Source of the DNA: Delphinapterus leucas
Taxonomy: Eukaryota; Chordata; Mammalia; Artiodactyla; Monodontidae
Direction: 5' to 3'
NCBI RefSeq assembly: GCF_002288925.2
Contig: NW_022098072.1
Coordinates: forward strand, 22,179,489-22,243,488
DNA length: 64,000 nucleotides
Within the stretch, counting starts at the first letter, position 1. Each line of letters begins with the position of its first letter. Positions 1-12,999 of the stretch are shown piece after piece. Position numbers and translations under genes: made by a program. A model generated the notes under the pieces. That model saw nothing but the letters and a program-made list of their open reading frames with translations, was not told the origin of the DNA and did not search any database.

Positions 1-3000
1 GTAAAAAGTACAAACACATGGAGGGTAAACAATACACTACTTAATAATGAAGTGATCACTGAAGAAATCAAAGAGGAAATAAAAAAATACCTAGAAACAA
101 ATGACAATGGAGACACGACGACCCAAAACCTATGGGATGCAGCAAAAGCAGTTCTAAGAGGGAAGTTTATAGCAATACAAGCCTACCTTAAGAAACAAGA
201 AACATCTCAAATAAACAACCTAACCTTGCACCTAAAGCAATTAGAGAAAGAAGAACAAAAAACCCCCAAAGTTAGCAGAACAAAAGAAATCATAAAGATC
301 AGATCAGAAATGAATGAAAAACAAATGAAGGAAACGATAGCAAAGATCAATAAAACTAAAGGCTGGTTCTTTGAGAAGATAAACAAAATTGATAAACCAT
401 TAGCCAGACTCATCAAGAAAAAAAGGGAGAAGACTCAAATCAACAGAATCAGAAATGAAAAAGGAGAAGTAACAACTGACACTGCAGAAATACAAAAGAT
501 CATGAGAGATTACCACAAGCAACTCTATGACAATAAAATGGACAACCTGGAAGAAATGGACAAATTCTTAGAAACGCACAACCTGCCAAGACTGAATCAG
601 GAAGAAATAGAAAATATGAACAGCCCAATCACAAGCACTGAAATTGAGACTGTGATTAAAAATCTTCCAACAAACAAAAGCCCAGGACCAGATGGCTTCA
701 CAGGCGAATTCTATCAAACATTTAGAGAAGAGCTAACACCTATCCTTCTCAAACTCTTCCAAAATACAGCAGAGGGAGGAACACTCCCCAACTCATTCTA
801 CGAGGCCACCATCACCCTGATACCAAAACCAGACAAGGATGTCACAAAGAAAGAAAACTACAGTCCAATATCACTGATGAACATAGATGCAAAAATCATC
901 AACCAAATACTAGCAAACAGAATCCGACAGCACATTAAAAGGATCATACACCATGATCAAGTGGGGTTTATTCCAGGAATGCAAGGATTCTTCAATATAC
1001 GCACATCAATCAATGTGATACACCATATTAACAAACTGAAGGAGAAAAACCATATGGTCATCTCAATAGATGCAGAGAAAGCTTACGGCAAAATTCAACA
1101 TCCATTTATGATAAAAACCCTGCAGAAAGTAGGCATAGAGGGAACTTTCCTCAACATAATAAAGGCCATATATGACAAACCCACAGCCAACATCATCCTC
1201 AATGGTGAAAAACTGAAAGCATTTCCACTAAGATCAGGAACAAGACAAGGTTGCCCACTCTCACCACTCTTATTCAACATAGTTTTGGAAGTTTTAGCCA
1301 CAGCAATCAGAGAAGAAAAGGAAATAAAAGGAATCCAAATCAGAAAAGAAGAAGTAAACCTGTCACTGTTTGCAGATGACATGATACTATACATAGAGAA
1401 TCCTAAAGATGCTACCAGGAAACTACTAGAGCTAATCAATGAATCTGGTAAAGTAGCAGGATACAAAATTAATGCACAGAAATCTCTTGCATTCCTATAC
1501 GCTAATGATGAAAAATCTGAAACTGAAATCAAGAAAACACTCCCATTTACCACTGCAACAAAAAGAATAAAATATCTAGGAATAAACCTACCTATGGAGA
1601 CAAAAGACCTGTATGCAGAAAATTATAAGACACTGATAAAAGAAATTAAAGATGGTACAAACAGATGGAGAGATATACCATGTTCTTGGATTGGAAGAAT
1701 CAACATTGTGAAAATGACTCTACTACCCAAAGCAATCTACAGATTCAATGCAATCCGTATCAAACTACCACTGGCATTTTTCACAGAACTAGAACAAAAA
1801 AATTTCGCAATTTGTATGGAAACACAAAAGTCCCCAAATAGCCAAAGCAATCTTGAGAACGAAAAACAGAGCTGGAGGAATCAGGCTCCCTGACTTCAGA
1901 CTATACTACAAAGCTACAGTAATCTAGACAGTATGGTGCTGGCACAAAAACAGAAATATAGATCAATGGAACAAGACAGAAAGCCCAGAGATAAACCCAT
2001 GCACATATGGTCACCTTATCTTTGATAAAGTAGGCAGGAATGTACAGTGGAGAAAGGACGGCCTCTTCAATAAGTGATGCTGGAAAAACTGGACAGGTAC
2101 CTGTAAAAGTATGAGATTAGAACACTCTCTAACACCATACACAAAAATAAGCTCAAAATGGATTAAAGACCTAAATGCAAGGCCGGAAACTATCAAACTC
2201 TTAGAGGAAAACATAGGCAGAACACTCTATGACATAAATCACAGCAAGATCCTTTTGGACCCACCTCCTAAAGAAATGGAAATAAAAACAAAAATAAACA
2301 AATGGGACCTAATGAAACTTCAAAGCTTTTGCACAGCAAAGGAAACCATAAACAAGACCAAAAGACAACCCTCAGAATGGGAGAAATATTTGCAAATGAA
2401 GCAACTGACAAAGGATTAATTTCCAACATTTACAAGCAGCTCATGCAGCTCAATAACAAAAAAACAAACAACTCAATCCAAAAATGGGCAGAAGACCTAA
2501 ATAGACATTTCTCCAAAGAAGATATACAGACTGCCAACAAACACATGAAAGAATGCTCAACATCATTAATCATTAGAGAAATGCAGATCAAAACTACAAT
2601 ATCATCTCACACCAGTCAGAATGGCCATCATCAAAAAATCTAGAAACAATAAATGCTGGAAAGGGTGTGGAGAAAAGGGAACACTCTTGCACTGCTGGTG
2701 AGAATGTGAATTGGCACAGCCACTATGGAGAACAGTATGGAGGTTCCTTAAAAAACTACAAATAGAACTACCATATGACCCAGCAATCCCACTACTGGGC
2801 ATATACCCTGAGAAAACCATAATTCAAAAAGAGTCATGTACCAAAAAATTAATTGCAGCTCTATTTTACAACAGCCAGGTCATGGAAGCAACCTAAGTGT
2901 CCATCATCAGATGAATGGATAAAGAAGATGTGGCACATATATAAAATGGAATATTACTGAGCCATAAAAAGAAATGAAATTGAGTTATTTGTAACGAGGT

Positions 3001-3458
3001 GGATCGACCTAGAATCTGTCATACAGAGTGAAGTAAGTCAGAAGGAGAAAGACAAATACCGTATGCTAACACATATATATGGAATCTAAGGAAAAAAAAT
3101 GTCATGAATAACCTAGGGGTAAGACAGGAATAAAGACACAGACCTACTAGAGAATGGACTTGAGGATATGGGGAGGGGGAAGGGTAAGCTGTGACAAAGT
3201 GAGAGAGTGGCATTGACATATATACACTACCAAACGTAAAACAGATAGCTAGTGGGAAGCAGCCACATAGCACAGGGAAAGATCAGCTCAGTGCTTTGTG
3301 ACCACCTAGAGGGGTGGTATAGGGAGGGTGGGAGGGAGGGAGACGCAAGAGGGAAGAGATATGGGGACATATGTATAACTGATTCACTTTATTATAAAGC
3401 AGAAACTAACACACCATTGTAAAGCAATTATACTCCAATAAAGATGTTAAAAAAAAAA
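1..3458 (+). mobile_element. L1 (LINE-1) 3' half, sense, continues upstream of the window
   Basis: An L1 non-LTR retrotransposon runs from inside ORF2 through the 3' UTR to a poly(A) tail at about 3449-3458. The 3' UTR has a G-rich run (about 3315-3345) and ends with the motif ccaataaagatgtt before the A tail. The same 3' end recurs at 62284-62465 and 57385-57438. The element is relatively well preserved, so it is a younger lineage than the L1 pieces at 4681-6484 or 9032-9660. Its 5' part lies outside the window. Confidence 0.95.
52..3075 (+). pseudogene. L1 ORF2 remnant: reverse transcriptase and C-terminal region
   Basis: A 613-codon open frame (52-1893) covers the linker and the reverse transcriptase of L1 ORF2p, the enzyme that nicks the target and copies L1 RNA in place. 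Visible landmarks are [24 protein letters not shown] and the catalytic FADDM motif at about 1369-1383. The endonuclease domain lies upstream of the window. Near 1800 the frame shifts away from the normal thumb region, ending in an alien tail of about 30 residues. The C-terminal part then continues in other frames at 2111-2419, 2302-2643 and 2711-2896, the last holding the [12 protein letters not shown] block. Several frameshifts and stops make this copy dead for retrotransposition. Confidence 0.92.
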
Positions 3459-3902
3459 GAATCACAGTCATATCTCAAAGACATTTGTCACTCTTTTCCA
3501 ATATTTAAATATTAATATTCTAGTATCATTTTTTACTCACTGAATTACAGCCTCTAGTAAATGTGGAATTATTGTGTGAAAAAGAAAAAAAAAAAAATTT
3601 GGGGAAACTCAAAGAGGTAAGCAATCACATTCACTGTATGAATCCCCGTAAATTAAAATGGTACAAATTCTCTTGAGGGTAATTTAGCAATATGTATGAA
3701 AAGCCTTAACACTGCACAGTTTATAGTAGTTAAAAACTGGAAATAATTGACATGCCTAACATTTTGGGAGTGGTTAAATAAACTCTGATACACCTATGAA
3801 TCAGAATATATGCAGGTCTTAAAATTTACATTGCAAATGTGTATTTCATTATAGGTTATAGAAAAAGTATAAAATACACACGGTAAAAAAAAGAAAATGT
3901 TC
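3459..3902. other. Unassigned intronic or intergenic DNA
   Basis: AT-rich sequence between the L1 tail and the SINE, with a run of A at about 3582-3597. Part of it (about 3660-3830) resembles an old L1 3' end, but too weakly to call. Confidence 0.5.
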
Positions 3903-4252
3903 GGGCTTCCCTGGTGGTGCAGTGGTTGAGAGTTCGGCTGCCGATGCAGGGGACACGGGTTCATGCCCTGGTCCGGGAGGATCCCAAATGCCGCAGAGCA
4001 ACTAAGCCAGTGCACGACGTCTACTAAGCCTGCACTCTAGAGCCCTCTAGCCACAACTATTGAAGCCCGCGTACCTAGAGCCCGTGCTCCACAGCAAGAG
4101 AAGCCACTGCAATGAGAAGCTCGCGCACCACAATGAAGAGTAGCCCCAGCTCGCCGCAACTAGAGAAAGCCCATAGGCAGCAACGAAGACCCAACACAGC
4201 CAAAAATAACAAATAAATAAAATAAATAAATTTATTAAAAAATAAAAAAATA
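3903..4252 (+). mobile_element. CHR SINE, long form
   Basis: A tRNA-derived SINE starting gggcttccctggtgg, followed by repeated cacaact and gcgcacc-type blocks and the acccaacacagccaaaaata end with an AT-rich tail. This long form is shared among cetaceans, hippos and ruminants. It is divergent (for example ttcggctgcc), so it is an older copy. Confidence 0.9.
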
Positions 4253-4427
4253 AAGTACACACACATACGTATGTATGTAAAACTCTTCACGTTTATTCAA
4301 ATAGTGGGTGACATACTATTTGGATCTTTGTTTGGGGCCTTTAACATTTATCTCAGATATCTTTATGTATTAGCAAAATATAGTTCTATAGCATGTTTGT
4401 AAATAGTCACAGAGAATGCAGTTGTAT

Positions 4428-4680
4428 GGATAAATATATTATTATATATTTATATATTATATATGTATTATATTATATATTATTATATATAAATATATAT
4501 TAATATAATTTTAATATATAAATTTATACATTAATATATATTTATTTATATATAAATATTTGTTGTATTTAAAAATATACAACATATAAATGTATGTTTT
4601 ATATTAATATATACTTTGATATATAATATATATTTACATACTAATATATATTTATATAATATATTTAAATATATATAAAT
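4428..4680. repeat. AT-rich low-complexity block
   Basis: About 250 bp built almost only of tatat and aatata runs, with many short self-complementary stretches. It directly precedes an old L1 and could be strongly unwound or hairpin-forming. No coding content. Confidence 0.9.
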
Positions 4681-6484
4681 CCAACAAAATATGTACAAGA
4701 TCTATATGAGGAAAATCACAAAACTTTGATGAATAAAATCCAGTAGGAACTAAATAAATGGAGAGATATTCCACATTCACGGTTTGGAAGACTCAATATT
4801 TTCCAAGATGTCAGTTCTTCCCTGTTTGATCTATAGATTCAATGCAATCCTAACCAAAATCCCAGCAACTTCTTTTGTCAACAAATTGATCCGGAAGTTT
4901 ATATGGAGAGGAAAAAACCAAGAATCACCAATGCAATATTGATTGAGAAGAACAAAGCTGGAAGACTAACACTAACTGACTTTAAGACTTACTATAAAGC
5001 TATGGTAATCAAGACATTGTGGTACTGACAAAAGTATAGACAAATAGATAAATGGAACAGAATAGGTAGCCCAGAAATAGACCCTCATAAATATAGTCAA
5101 CTGATCTTTAACAAAGGAGCAAAGGACAGCATTGGAAGAAAAACAGTCTTTCAACAAATGGTGCTAGAAAAACTGGACATCCCCTACAAAAAAAAAAAAA
5201 AATGAATCTAGACCCAGACTTTATACTCTTTACAAAAATTAACTCAAAATGGATAACAGACCTAAATGTAAAATACAAAACTATAAAACTCCTAGAAGAT
5301 AACATGGAGAACATCTAGATGACCTTGGATTTGACAATGATTTCTTAGATACCACACCAGAGACAAGATCCATGGAAGAAATAAGATAAACTGGACTTCA
5401 TTAAAACTAAAAACGTCTGCTCTGTGAAAGAAAATGTCAAGAGAAAAAGATAAGTGACAGACTGGGAAAAATATTTGCAAAGGATACATCCAAAAACAGA
5501 GAAAAAACTCTTTGAATTCAGCAATAAGAAAACACACAACCAGATTAAAAATTAGACAAAGACCTTAACACACACCTCACCAAAGAAGACACACATATGG
5601 CAGTTGAGTATATGAAAAAATGTTCCACATCATATGTCAGTCATCAGGCAAATGCAACTTAAAACAGCAATGAGATACCACTATGCACCTATCAGAATGA
5701 CCAAAATTTGTAACACTGACACTAAATGCTGGCAAGGATGTGGAACAACAGGAACTCTCATTCACTGCTAGTAGGAATACATAATGGTCTGGTACAGCTT
5801 TACAAGACAGTTTTGCAGTTTCATACAATATTAAACACACTATTTTTATAAGATCCAAAGGAGTTGAAAACATTTCCACACAAAAAACAGCAAATGGATA
5901 TTTATAGCAGCTGCATTTATTATTGCCAAAACTTGGAAGCAATCAAGATATCCTTCAGTAGGTGAACAGATAAACTGTGACACATCCTGATAATGGAATA
6001 TTATTCAACACTAAAAAAAAAAAAGAATAAAAAGAGCTATCGAGCCATGAAAAGACATGAAAGAAACTTAAATGCATATTTCTAAGTGAAAGAAGTCAAT
6101 CTGAAAAGGCTACATACAGTATGATTCCAACTGTATGACATTCTGGAAAAGGCAAAACTATGGAGACAGTAAAAAGATCAGAGGTTGCCAGCAGTCTGGG
6201 GCAAGGGGGCAACGGGAGAGATGAAGAGGTAAAAACAGAGGATTTTTAGGGTAGTGGAAATACTCTGCATGATGGCGTAATAATGATACATGTCATCACA
6301 CATTTGTCCAAACCCACAGAATGTACAACACCAAGACTGAATCATAACATAAACTATGTACCACTCTAGTGGGGAACGTTGATAATGGGAGCTCTGCGTG
6401 TGTCGGGGGCAGGTAGTATACTGGAAATCTCTGTACCTTCTGCTCAATTTTATTGTGAACATAAAACTGCTCTAAAAAAAACAG
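4681..6484 (+). mobile_element. Old L1 3' portion, sense
   Basis: Diverged ORF2 C-terminal region and 3' UTR. Recognisable blocks include the gattcaatgcaatcc region (4837), the equivalents of the [19 protein letters not shown] region (about 5070-5115), and the aatatgtggaacaacaggaac-like region around 5740. It ends at a short A run near 6473-6482. All frames are heavily broken, and the minus-strand open frames here are shadows. Age and sequence fit an L1M-type copy. Confidence 0.88.
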
Positions 6485-7744
6485 TCAATAACAAAAGAGC
6501 AGATTATAAAATAGCATATACAGTATGATCCCATTTTAATTTTGTTAAAATATATTTACTATACAGAGAATAATCTGAAAGGAGTGACTATATGTATTAA
6601 TAGTAGTTATCTTAGAGGTAGAATTAAAGGTGATTTTAATTTTCATCTTTTTACTTTCTGTGTTCTCTATTATCTAAATTTTCTACAATGAACATATGCA
6701 ATTTATATAATTAAAAACCACTAAAATAAATGTTTTTAAGAACAGCTTTGTGGATGAGACAGCATTTGAAGCAGACCTTGAAAGATGAGTGAAATTTTGA
6801 CTTGTTCAGATACAGAGAAAATATGAGTGACAAAAGGAATTGTGACTGAAGTTATATGGGGTGAGGAAGTTTTGGCAAGTTGGAAATAAAATTGTCTAGT
6901 TAGGTTAGAGCATAGAATATCTGTAGAAAAGTGGTGGAAAATAAAGAAGTTGGAAACTGAATTGAGACCTTGCACATCAGATGAGGTGTTTATACTTAAC
7001 ACAGTAAGTAGCACAGTAGAGGAACAATAAAGACAGAGGTGGGCAACAGCACATCTTTCATTTAGTCAGAAAATTTAGTTATTCAGAATATTCTTGAGCA
7101 CTTAGTTCAGCCAACAGTTGGTGCTATACCTGATGTGTCTCCAAAAAGGAGTCAAAATTATCTAACAGAGGGTTTCAGGAGAGAAAGATCAACCTAGAGG
7201 AGATTCAATGCCATAAGGCAAATGTAGTGGCAAGTATTAAAGAGTTATTACTATATAAAATACCTTCGAAGACATCAATACTCACCACCCAAATGATTCC
7301 ACAACGGTATACTCAATAAGCCTGTGGGGCTTATACCCAAGACATGGACATGGGAAAAAATGACTGAATTACAAGCTTTCTACCAATGCCATGAAGCAGG
7401 TGAACTATTTGAAATGCACACCAACCATATTTATTACTGTCACTGCAGAAAGATTGATCCCAGGGACATTGAAGGCATGTCTGGACATCAGATTCACACT
7501 GCTGCTGTTCTAAGCACTTCCAAAATCCAATCCAGGATACTGACTCTCTAACGTTTTCTAGAGTAAATGGCTGACCTATAGGAAATACCCCACTATCGCT
7601 AAGAAAGCAGAAGAACAATGAAATACACCAAATGGTCTACACCATAATATTCCATTCCAAGCATCTGAATATCGGCCTAAAACAATTCAAATCAATTCAA
7701 CCCAGTAACTATTAAATAAACAGCTGCCATCTGGGGATCAACAG
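6485..7744. other. Unique sequence, no gene recognised
   Basis: Mostly non-repetitive AT-rich DNA. A 75-codon plus-strand frame at 7324-7551 and a 95-codon minus frame at 7331-7618 overlap each other, and neither resembles a known protein. Probably METTL24 intron (intron 4) or sequence downstream of the gene. Confidence 0.5.
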
Positions 7745-7945
7745 CCCAGGCACTGTGTGCTAGGTTCTTTATAGACCTTTTGTCTTTAATCCTAACAATC
7801 TCACACAAAAGGTATTATCATCCCCATTTTACAGAAAAATAAAGCATGGCTCAGAGGGCTTAATTTGCCTATGCTTTTCACACAACTAGCAGGAGGGAAA
7901 GGCAGCATTAGAGCCCTTTTGGCTGAAAGCCAGTGACCCCTCCAC
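7745..7945 (+). mobile_element. MIR SINE
   Basis: The order cactgtgtgctaggttct, then tatcatccccattttacag, then ggctcagagggctt and cacacaactagcagg follows the MIR core and 3' half. An ancient mammal-wide tRNA-derived SINE. Confidence 0.85.
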
Positions 7946-9031
7946 TGGGCAACCTGGCCCCATACTCCCACCTGCCCCCAAAACAGCATTCGGAAAATGT
8001 CATCAACGTTTGTTTTCCTCTGCCAATACCCTGTGCAGGGCAACTGTGAAAAACCCTCAGGACTCATTTCAGACAGCTAACTGGATCTCTCTAGTCCATC
8101 AGAATAATAATGCCATAGCAAACAGCAAAAGCAATCTAAGTTTCTAAGGAAAGAGCTGTGCCAAGTATTTTTGTAGCCAGCCTCTTCCTTTGCCTCAATT
8201 GCTAACAAAATTAAAAACTGGGCAGAATAATAAACATGTCTTTCGTTGGTTTGGGGATCAGATAAAAAGATTCCTTTTGTAAAACCAGGATCAAGAAGTT
8301 TAAGTCTCCAAATATGCCTATATATCTTAAATATCAGACAATCCCTTGAAAAATCTCAAAAATGAAATTTCAACTGAAAGTATCTATAAATAGCACAGGA
8401 TTGAGAAAAATGTTACTGGAATGAGAAAATGAGCGAGAGGCCCTTTTGCTATCTTGATAGAACAAAATTTTCTAGGGAATACTGGCAGTGTTCTAAGAAT
8501 AGAAAGAACATTTTCTCCCTGAATACCCCACGACTCCCTAACATCACTACACTGTCATCTTACATACTCAGGCAGCTTTTTTCTCCCCCAAAGAAGAGGC
8601 AGGGACATATCTGGTGGAAACATCTCAACATCTCTAAATATTAGACGAGGTACAGAATAAGAAAAAGAACATTACTGGGAAAATGTTTTCCATAATCTTG
8701 CAAAAGAGCCGTAGAGGCAACCAAGGAAAAGCTAGTAATCTATTAACAAATGCTCTCACTGACCTCCATTACCATTCCTGCAGTACAGAGGGCAGCTGCA
8801 TAGCAGGAAGGAAACAAAGGAAAAGAGTTGCCATGGCCTACTCTCCCACCCACCGAACACTTACCGAGTCTCCACTATCGACTAGGCATCAGGAATGCAA
8901 AAATAAATGGCGTATTAGATTGGATTTCTCTGTTAAACACTCCCCATGGCACATCGCACTTCTCTGTAGCACTCACTACAGATTCACATTTCTGCCTTTT
9001 TAGAAATGTGTTAAATCTTAAGACATTTGTT
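7946..9031. other. Unique sequence, no gene recognised
   Basis: Non-repetitive sequence with short chance frames (for example 8429-8644 and 8683-9003). None shows codon structure or a family resemblance. No splice-flanked exon found. Confidence 0.45.
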
Positions 9032-9660
9032 TGTAGAAATGTAAAGTGGTGCAGCCACTATGAAAAACTGTATGGCAGTTTCTCAAAAAAATTAAAGATA
9101 GAATTACCATAGGATCCACCAATTCCATTTCTGGGTATATATCCAAAAGAACTAGAGGCAGTGTTTTGAAAAGATATTTGCACACCCTTTGGGAGCATTA
9201 CTCACAATAGGCAAGAGGTGGAAGCAACCCAATTGTCCACTGACAGATAAATGGATAAACAAAATTGTGGTATATACGTACATGGGAATATTATTCAGCT
9301 TTAAAAAGAAAGGACATCCTGTCACATGCTACAACATGGATGAATCTTGAGGACATTATGCTAAGTGAAATAAGTCACAAAAAGACAAATAGTGTATGAT
9401 TCTATTTATATGAGGCACCTAGCATAGTCAAATTCATTGAAACAGAAAGTAGAATGGTGGTTGCCAAGGGCTGGGGGAAGAGGGGAATTGGTGTTTAATG
9501 AGTACAGAGTTTCAGTTTTGCAGGATGAAAACGTTCTAGAGATGCCCAACAATGTGAACATACATAGCATTACTGAACCACACTTAAACATAGTTAACAT
9601 GGTAAATTTTCTGTTATGTGTATTTTACCACAATTTAAAATTTTTTCAATTAAAAAGAGA
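9032..9660 (+). mobile_element. Old L1 3' end, sense
   Basis: Diverged L1 ORF2 tail and 3' UTR: the tggtgcagccactatgaaaa block at 9046, the ttctgggtatatatccaaaa block at 9130, the aatattattcagctttaaaa block near 9289, and the final caatttaaaatttttt stretch. Truncated at its 5' end. Confidence 0.88.
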
Positions 9661-9733
9661 CTTGTTTGCCCCTACATCTTTATTATTTAAGCACAGGTCC
9701 TTGCATATAGAAGATGCTTAATAAATATTTATT

Positions 9734-9790
9734 AGACGGATAGATGGATGGAGGAATGGATAAATGGATGGATGGACTGGACAGATGGGA
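9734..9790. repeat. Imperfect (GGAT)n microsatellite
   Basis: Repeats of gatggatgga-type units interrupted by aatg and taaa variants, after a ttaataaatatttatt stretch. Confidence 0.85.
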
Positions 9791-11280
9791 ATGTGAACAG
9801 AAATGTAACATATAAACCAATAATTACTGTACCATGTGAACATTGAGAAATGGGCCCTGTGAATGTGAAGAAGTGGAGAGTTTTTGTTATGGTTGGTTTG
9901 ACATAGTATCTTTCATATAGAATTACTTCGTTTTACCAACCAACACCACAAAAACGTTTTTATATAGATTCAGTTCTATCTAGTTGAATAATTCCTTTTT
10001 TTTCTCTTATTTCTCTTCACTACAGTATAATCTGTCCTCTGACCTACATGACATTAAAACAGAAAAATCCATTTTCTGTCACCTTTGCTTTTTCCAGCAC
10101 CTCTCTTAATCCGAAAGGGTAATGTGAAATAAAGCTTACACTCAACACTGCAGAAGATGAAAGCGGGTAATAAGTTGCTTGCCCACAGGTTATTAATCCG
10201 CTGTCCTCCAGGGCATAGTGCTATGAAGCTGTGTCGTGTAATAAACAGCAGGCAAAAAGAATAATCTCCATTTTCTGACTCTGAAGTGCAGGCATGTGCT
10301 ATAAAACTAAATTGACATCTGTTAGCAGGCTTGTCACATGAACGGTTTTTTCCCGCAGAATCTGGAATAAATTAGATCTTAAAACTTGGAACAGAGAGGC
10401 TGCTTTACATAATTCCTTCTAATGGTGTGCTGTGAACCCATCGCACTGATTTTAAAAAGAACTTCTTATGAGAAATGTTTCATTATCATTTTAATTGCAA
10501 AACTGTTGAATGCCACTCCATGCTAGGAAATTTGTGTTTTTTAAAAGGTCCTTATTTTTAACGAAAAAGTGGCAAATGACATCTTCCTTTTCTAATATTT
10601 TCATGGCTGAAAAATAAATCAGGTTTTACCTCCAAGTGAAACTGCGACCATCTTTCCCCATGCACTTGGAGCCTGCTCTGTGGGCGGTTTATTATGCATG
10701 GGCACCCCAGAGGCTGGCATTGCTGAGCTCCCGAGGCAGAAACAGCCGGCCTAGGCGTGACCTCACAGATTTGTTCAGGAATCTCTCCCTCAGAGGATTC
10801 GCTAATATGATAGCAAGTTCTTGGGGCTCTTAATGTCAAAAGGCATTAAGCATTTTTTAACACACATAAAGGAACTTGCAGAGCTGCCTGACCCAGTGAA
10901 TCTGAGCTGTGTAGCACTGAGCATAGCATCCCTCTATCGGCCCACCATCTCCTTTAGGAAAGTCACAAAAAAGGAAACCTTTAGAGGCACCTGGAGCTTA
11001 GAGACCCCCTCTGCTCCCTCAGGATTCATTTGGCTCTCATGCCCCAAAGTTTGTCAAAAAGGAAGATTCTCAGACAAATACACCCGGCCCTGGTACACAG
11101 CGATGAAGAAAAACAAATGCCAGCTTCCTGGAGCCTAATTTCCTCCATTTGTGAAATCTTCCTCTTTGGTAATAATACTGGACCCCCTTGAAAATCTCAA
11201 AGGAGTGAGAGTCAGTCACAGTGCTCTATAAAATAAAGTTCCAATTCTGGTTCCATGAATACTCTTCATTCATCACTGTC
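9791..11280. other. Largely repeat-free stretch, possible regulatory DNA
   Basis: This 1.5 kb is almost free of recognisable repeats in an otherwise repeat-rich window. It includes a balanced-composition block (about 10100-10540) and a GC-richer block (about 10640-10800). Short frames at 10558-10839 and 10821-11138 have no family match. Low-repeat intronic islands are often conserved regulatory DNA, but that is inference only. Confidence 0.4.
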
Positions 11281-11440
11281 ACCAACATGAGTTTATTTGC
11301 CTGTACAACCTTCTCAAATGGCAGAGATCCATATCGCTCACCTTTTAGTAGGGAACACTGAGGCACAGAGGACACAGAGACTTTGTGAGGAGCGAGGGAG
11401 TGAGGCTACAGAAGCTGACAGCCAGGCTCGGGACTCCATT
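11281..11440 (+). mobile_element. Probable MIR fragment
   Basis: The stretch aacactgaggcacagagga followed by agtgaggctacagaagctga and gactccattcctg is MIR-like in order and spacing, but diverged. Confidence 0.5.
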
Positions 11441-11514
11441 CCTGTTTAACGGGTTTTATGCACAGCAGGGGATGAGGGATTTGCAAACGGAAGGCTGAGC
11501 CACTAAAGTCCTCT

Positions 11515-11690
11515 CTACACAGGGAGGCTCCTCAAAGGGTGATGTTCATATCACCTGGGGCAGAGTGGGGTGGGGTTGGTTAAACATGCAGGTTCCTGAG
11601 CTCCATGCCAGACTAGTTAAATCAGAATCTCTGAGGTTGGTCCTGGGCTTGACATTTGAATCAATCTCCCTAGAAGACTGGATGCTTTGA
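11515..11690 (+). mobile_element. hAT-Charlie type MITE (MER5-like)
   Basis: The blocks atcacctgggg, catgcaggttcctgagct and aaatcagaatctctgagg occur in the order known for MER5-type non-autonomous hAT DNA transposons. Related copies lie at 13000-13170 and 43345-43510. Confidence 0.7.
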
Positions 11691-12999
11691 CGGTGGCCTG
11701 TTGCTGTTATTTTTGGTTTGTTTTCTGGTGTTCTGAATTCTAACACTGAAATCGGAGAAGCGCTTGGTTGTACAGGTGGGAGTGGGTCTCCGGATTCCAG
11801 GGTACTGTTCACACACAACCTTTCCGGTCATGGCTTTTGGCCATGGAAAACCAAGGGGAGGACACATCTAAGGAAACAAAAACTGTAGCTCTATGCAGAG
11901 GCACTGAACGGTTTGAAAATTATTAAGAAGAGCCAAGACTTTTTGTTTCACAGCAAATCTCACCATTACTGATGCGTGAACAGGGTAAAAAAAAGCCAAA
12001 ACTCATTTCCTAAATGTTGAGTGCACAAGTACTTGACTCATGTTCTCAAGATGGCTTGTCCTTAGGGTCCACTGCAGATTGATGGAGACAGAAAGATGTC
12101 TCTGCATTTCAAATTACAATTCAGTACCATGAATGACTCATGACTCTTAAATTGCCACTGGCTTATTTCACAGAAACACAGCACCATCATGATTAAATAG
12201 CAATTCTGTGAGATGAAGTTGCCTTCAAATATACAGAAAGATACATACCTCTCTTTGAAAAAGGAATATAAACAAGTCTAAATAGAAGATTCCACTGGGC
12301 CCTAAAAGAATCACCTGGACTTCTACCTTTATCACAGCATATCTTGTTTTCATGCAGTTTTCTACCCAAATATTCTTCTGAAATACCAGTGACTAAGGCC
12401 TCTGGATGCTCATGCTGCTGCTGATTAATTCCACGGTACGTTGTAGGAAAAGGTGAAGTATTCAAACTTTGATACCCTGCACGTTTTATTTAGAAAGGTA
12501 CCAGGGACAAAGTCAGGTGGACAAGCATATATTTCCTGAGCTCCTCGCTGGGTAGTCAGGATGTGACTCCATACAATAAAGAGTCTCTGGTCTTGAGGCA
12601 CACACAGTTTAGTTGGAAGCACACATCTGCGAAGCAGAGGTCCAGCTACAGGGTAAAGCCATTAGTCATCCAGGACTCAGGCATGTCTGGGCCTTGCACT
12701 GGTGTGGCAGATGACCAGGGGATATTTTTATAAAGGAGTTTTCCTCCTGAGAAAAAAAAATGTCCCAGAAAAACAGCAAGTCTAGTACACAAAGCTGGTG
12801 CAACAGGCTGGCACATGAATAGAAAAATGACCTGAAGCACAGCACAGCATCTGTGCCTCACTCCACCTTTGGTAAGGACTCAGGCTAGAGGCAGAGGACA
12901 TCAGGAGAACACAAAGTGGCCCAGGGCTGGGCCTCTGGGTGACACCACTTAAGTTCAGGTCCCAGCACTGACAATTACTATTAATATCCTCTGCTCCTA
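11691..12999. other. Unique sequence, no gene recognised
   Basis: Non-repetitive DNA with several overlapping 60-90 codon frames on the minus strand (for example 12193-12465, 12646-12861) that lack any recognisable domain or splice-flanked structure. Confidence 0.45.

Noticed and set aside
7324..7618. Overlapping 75- and 95-codon frames on both strands as a small gene
   Set aside because: No known domain, no splice signals or promoter features, and each is the other's shadow.
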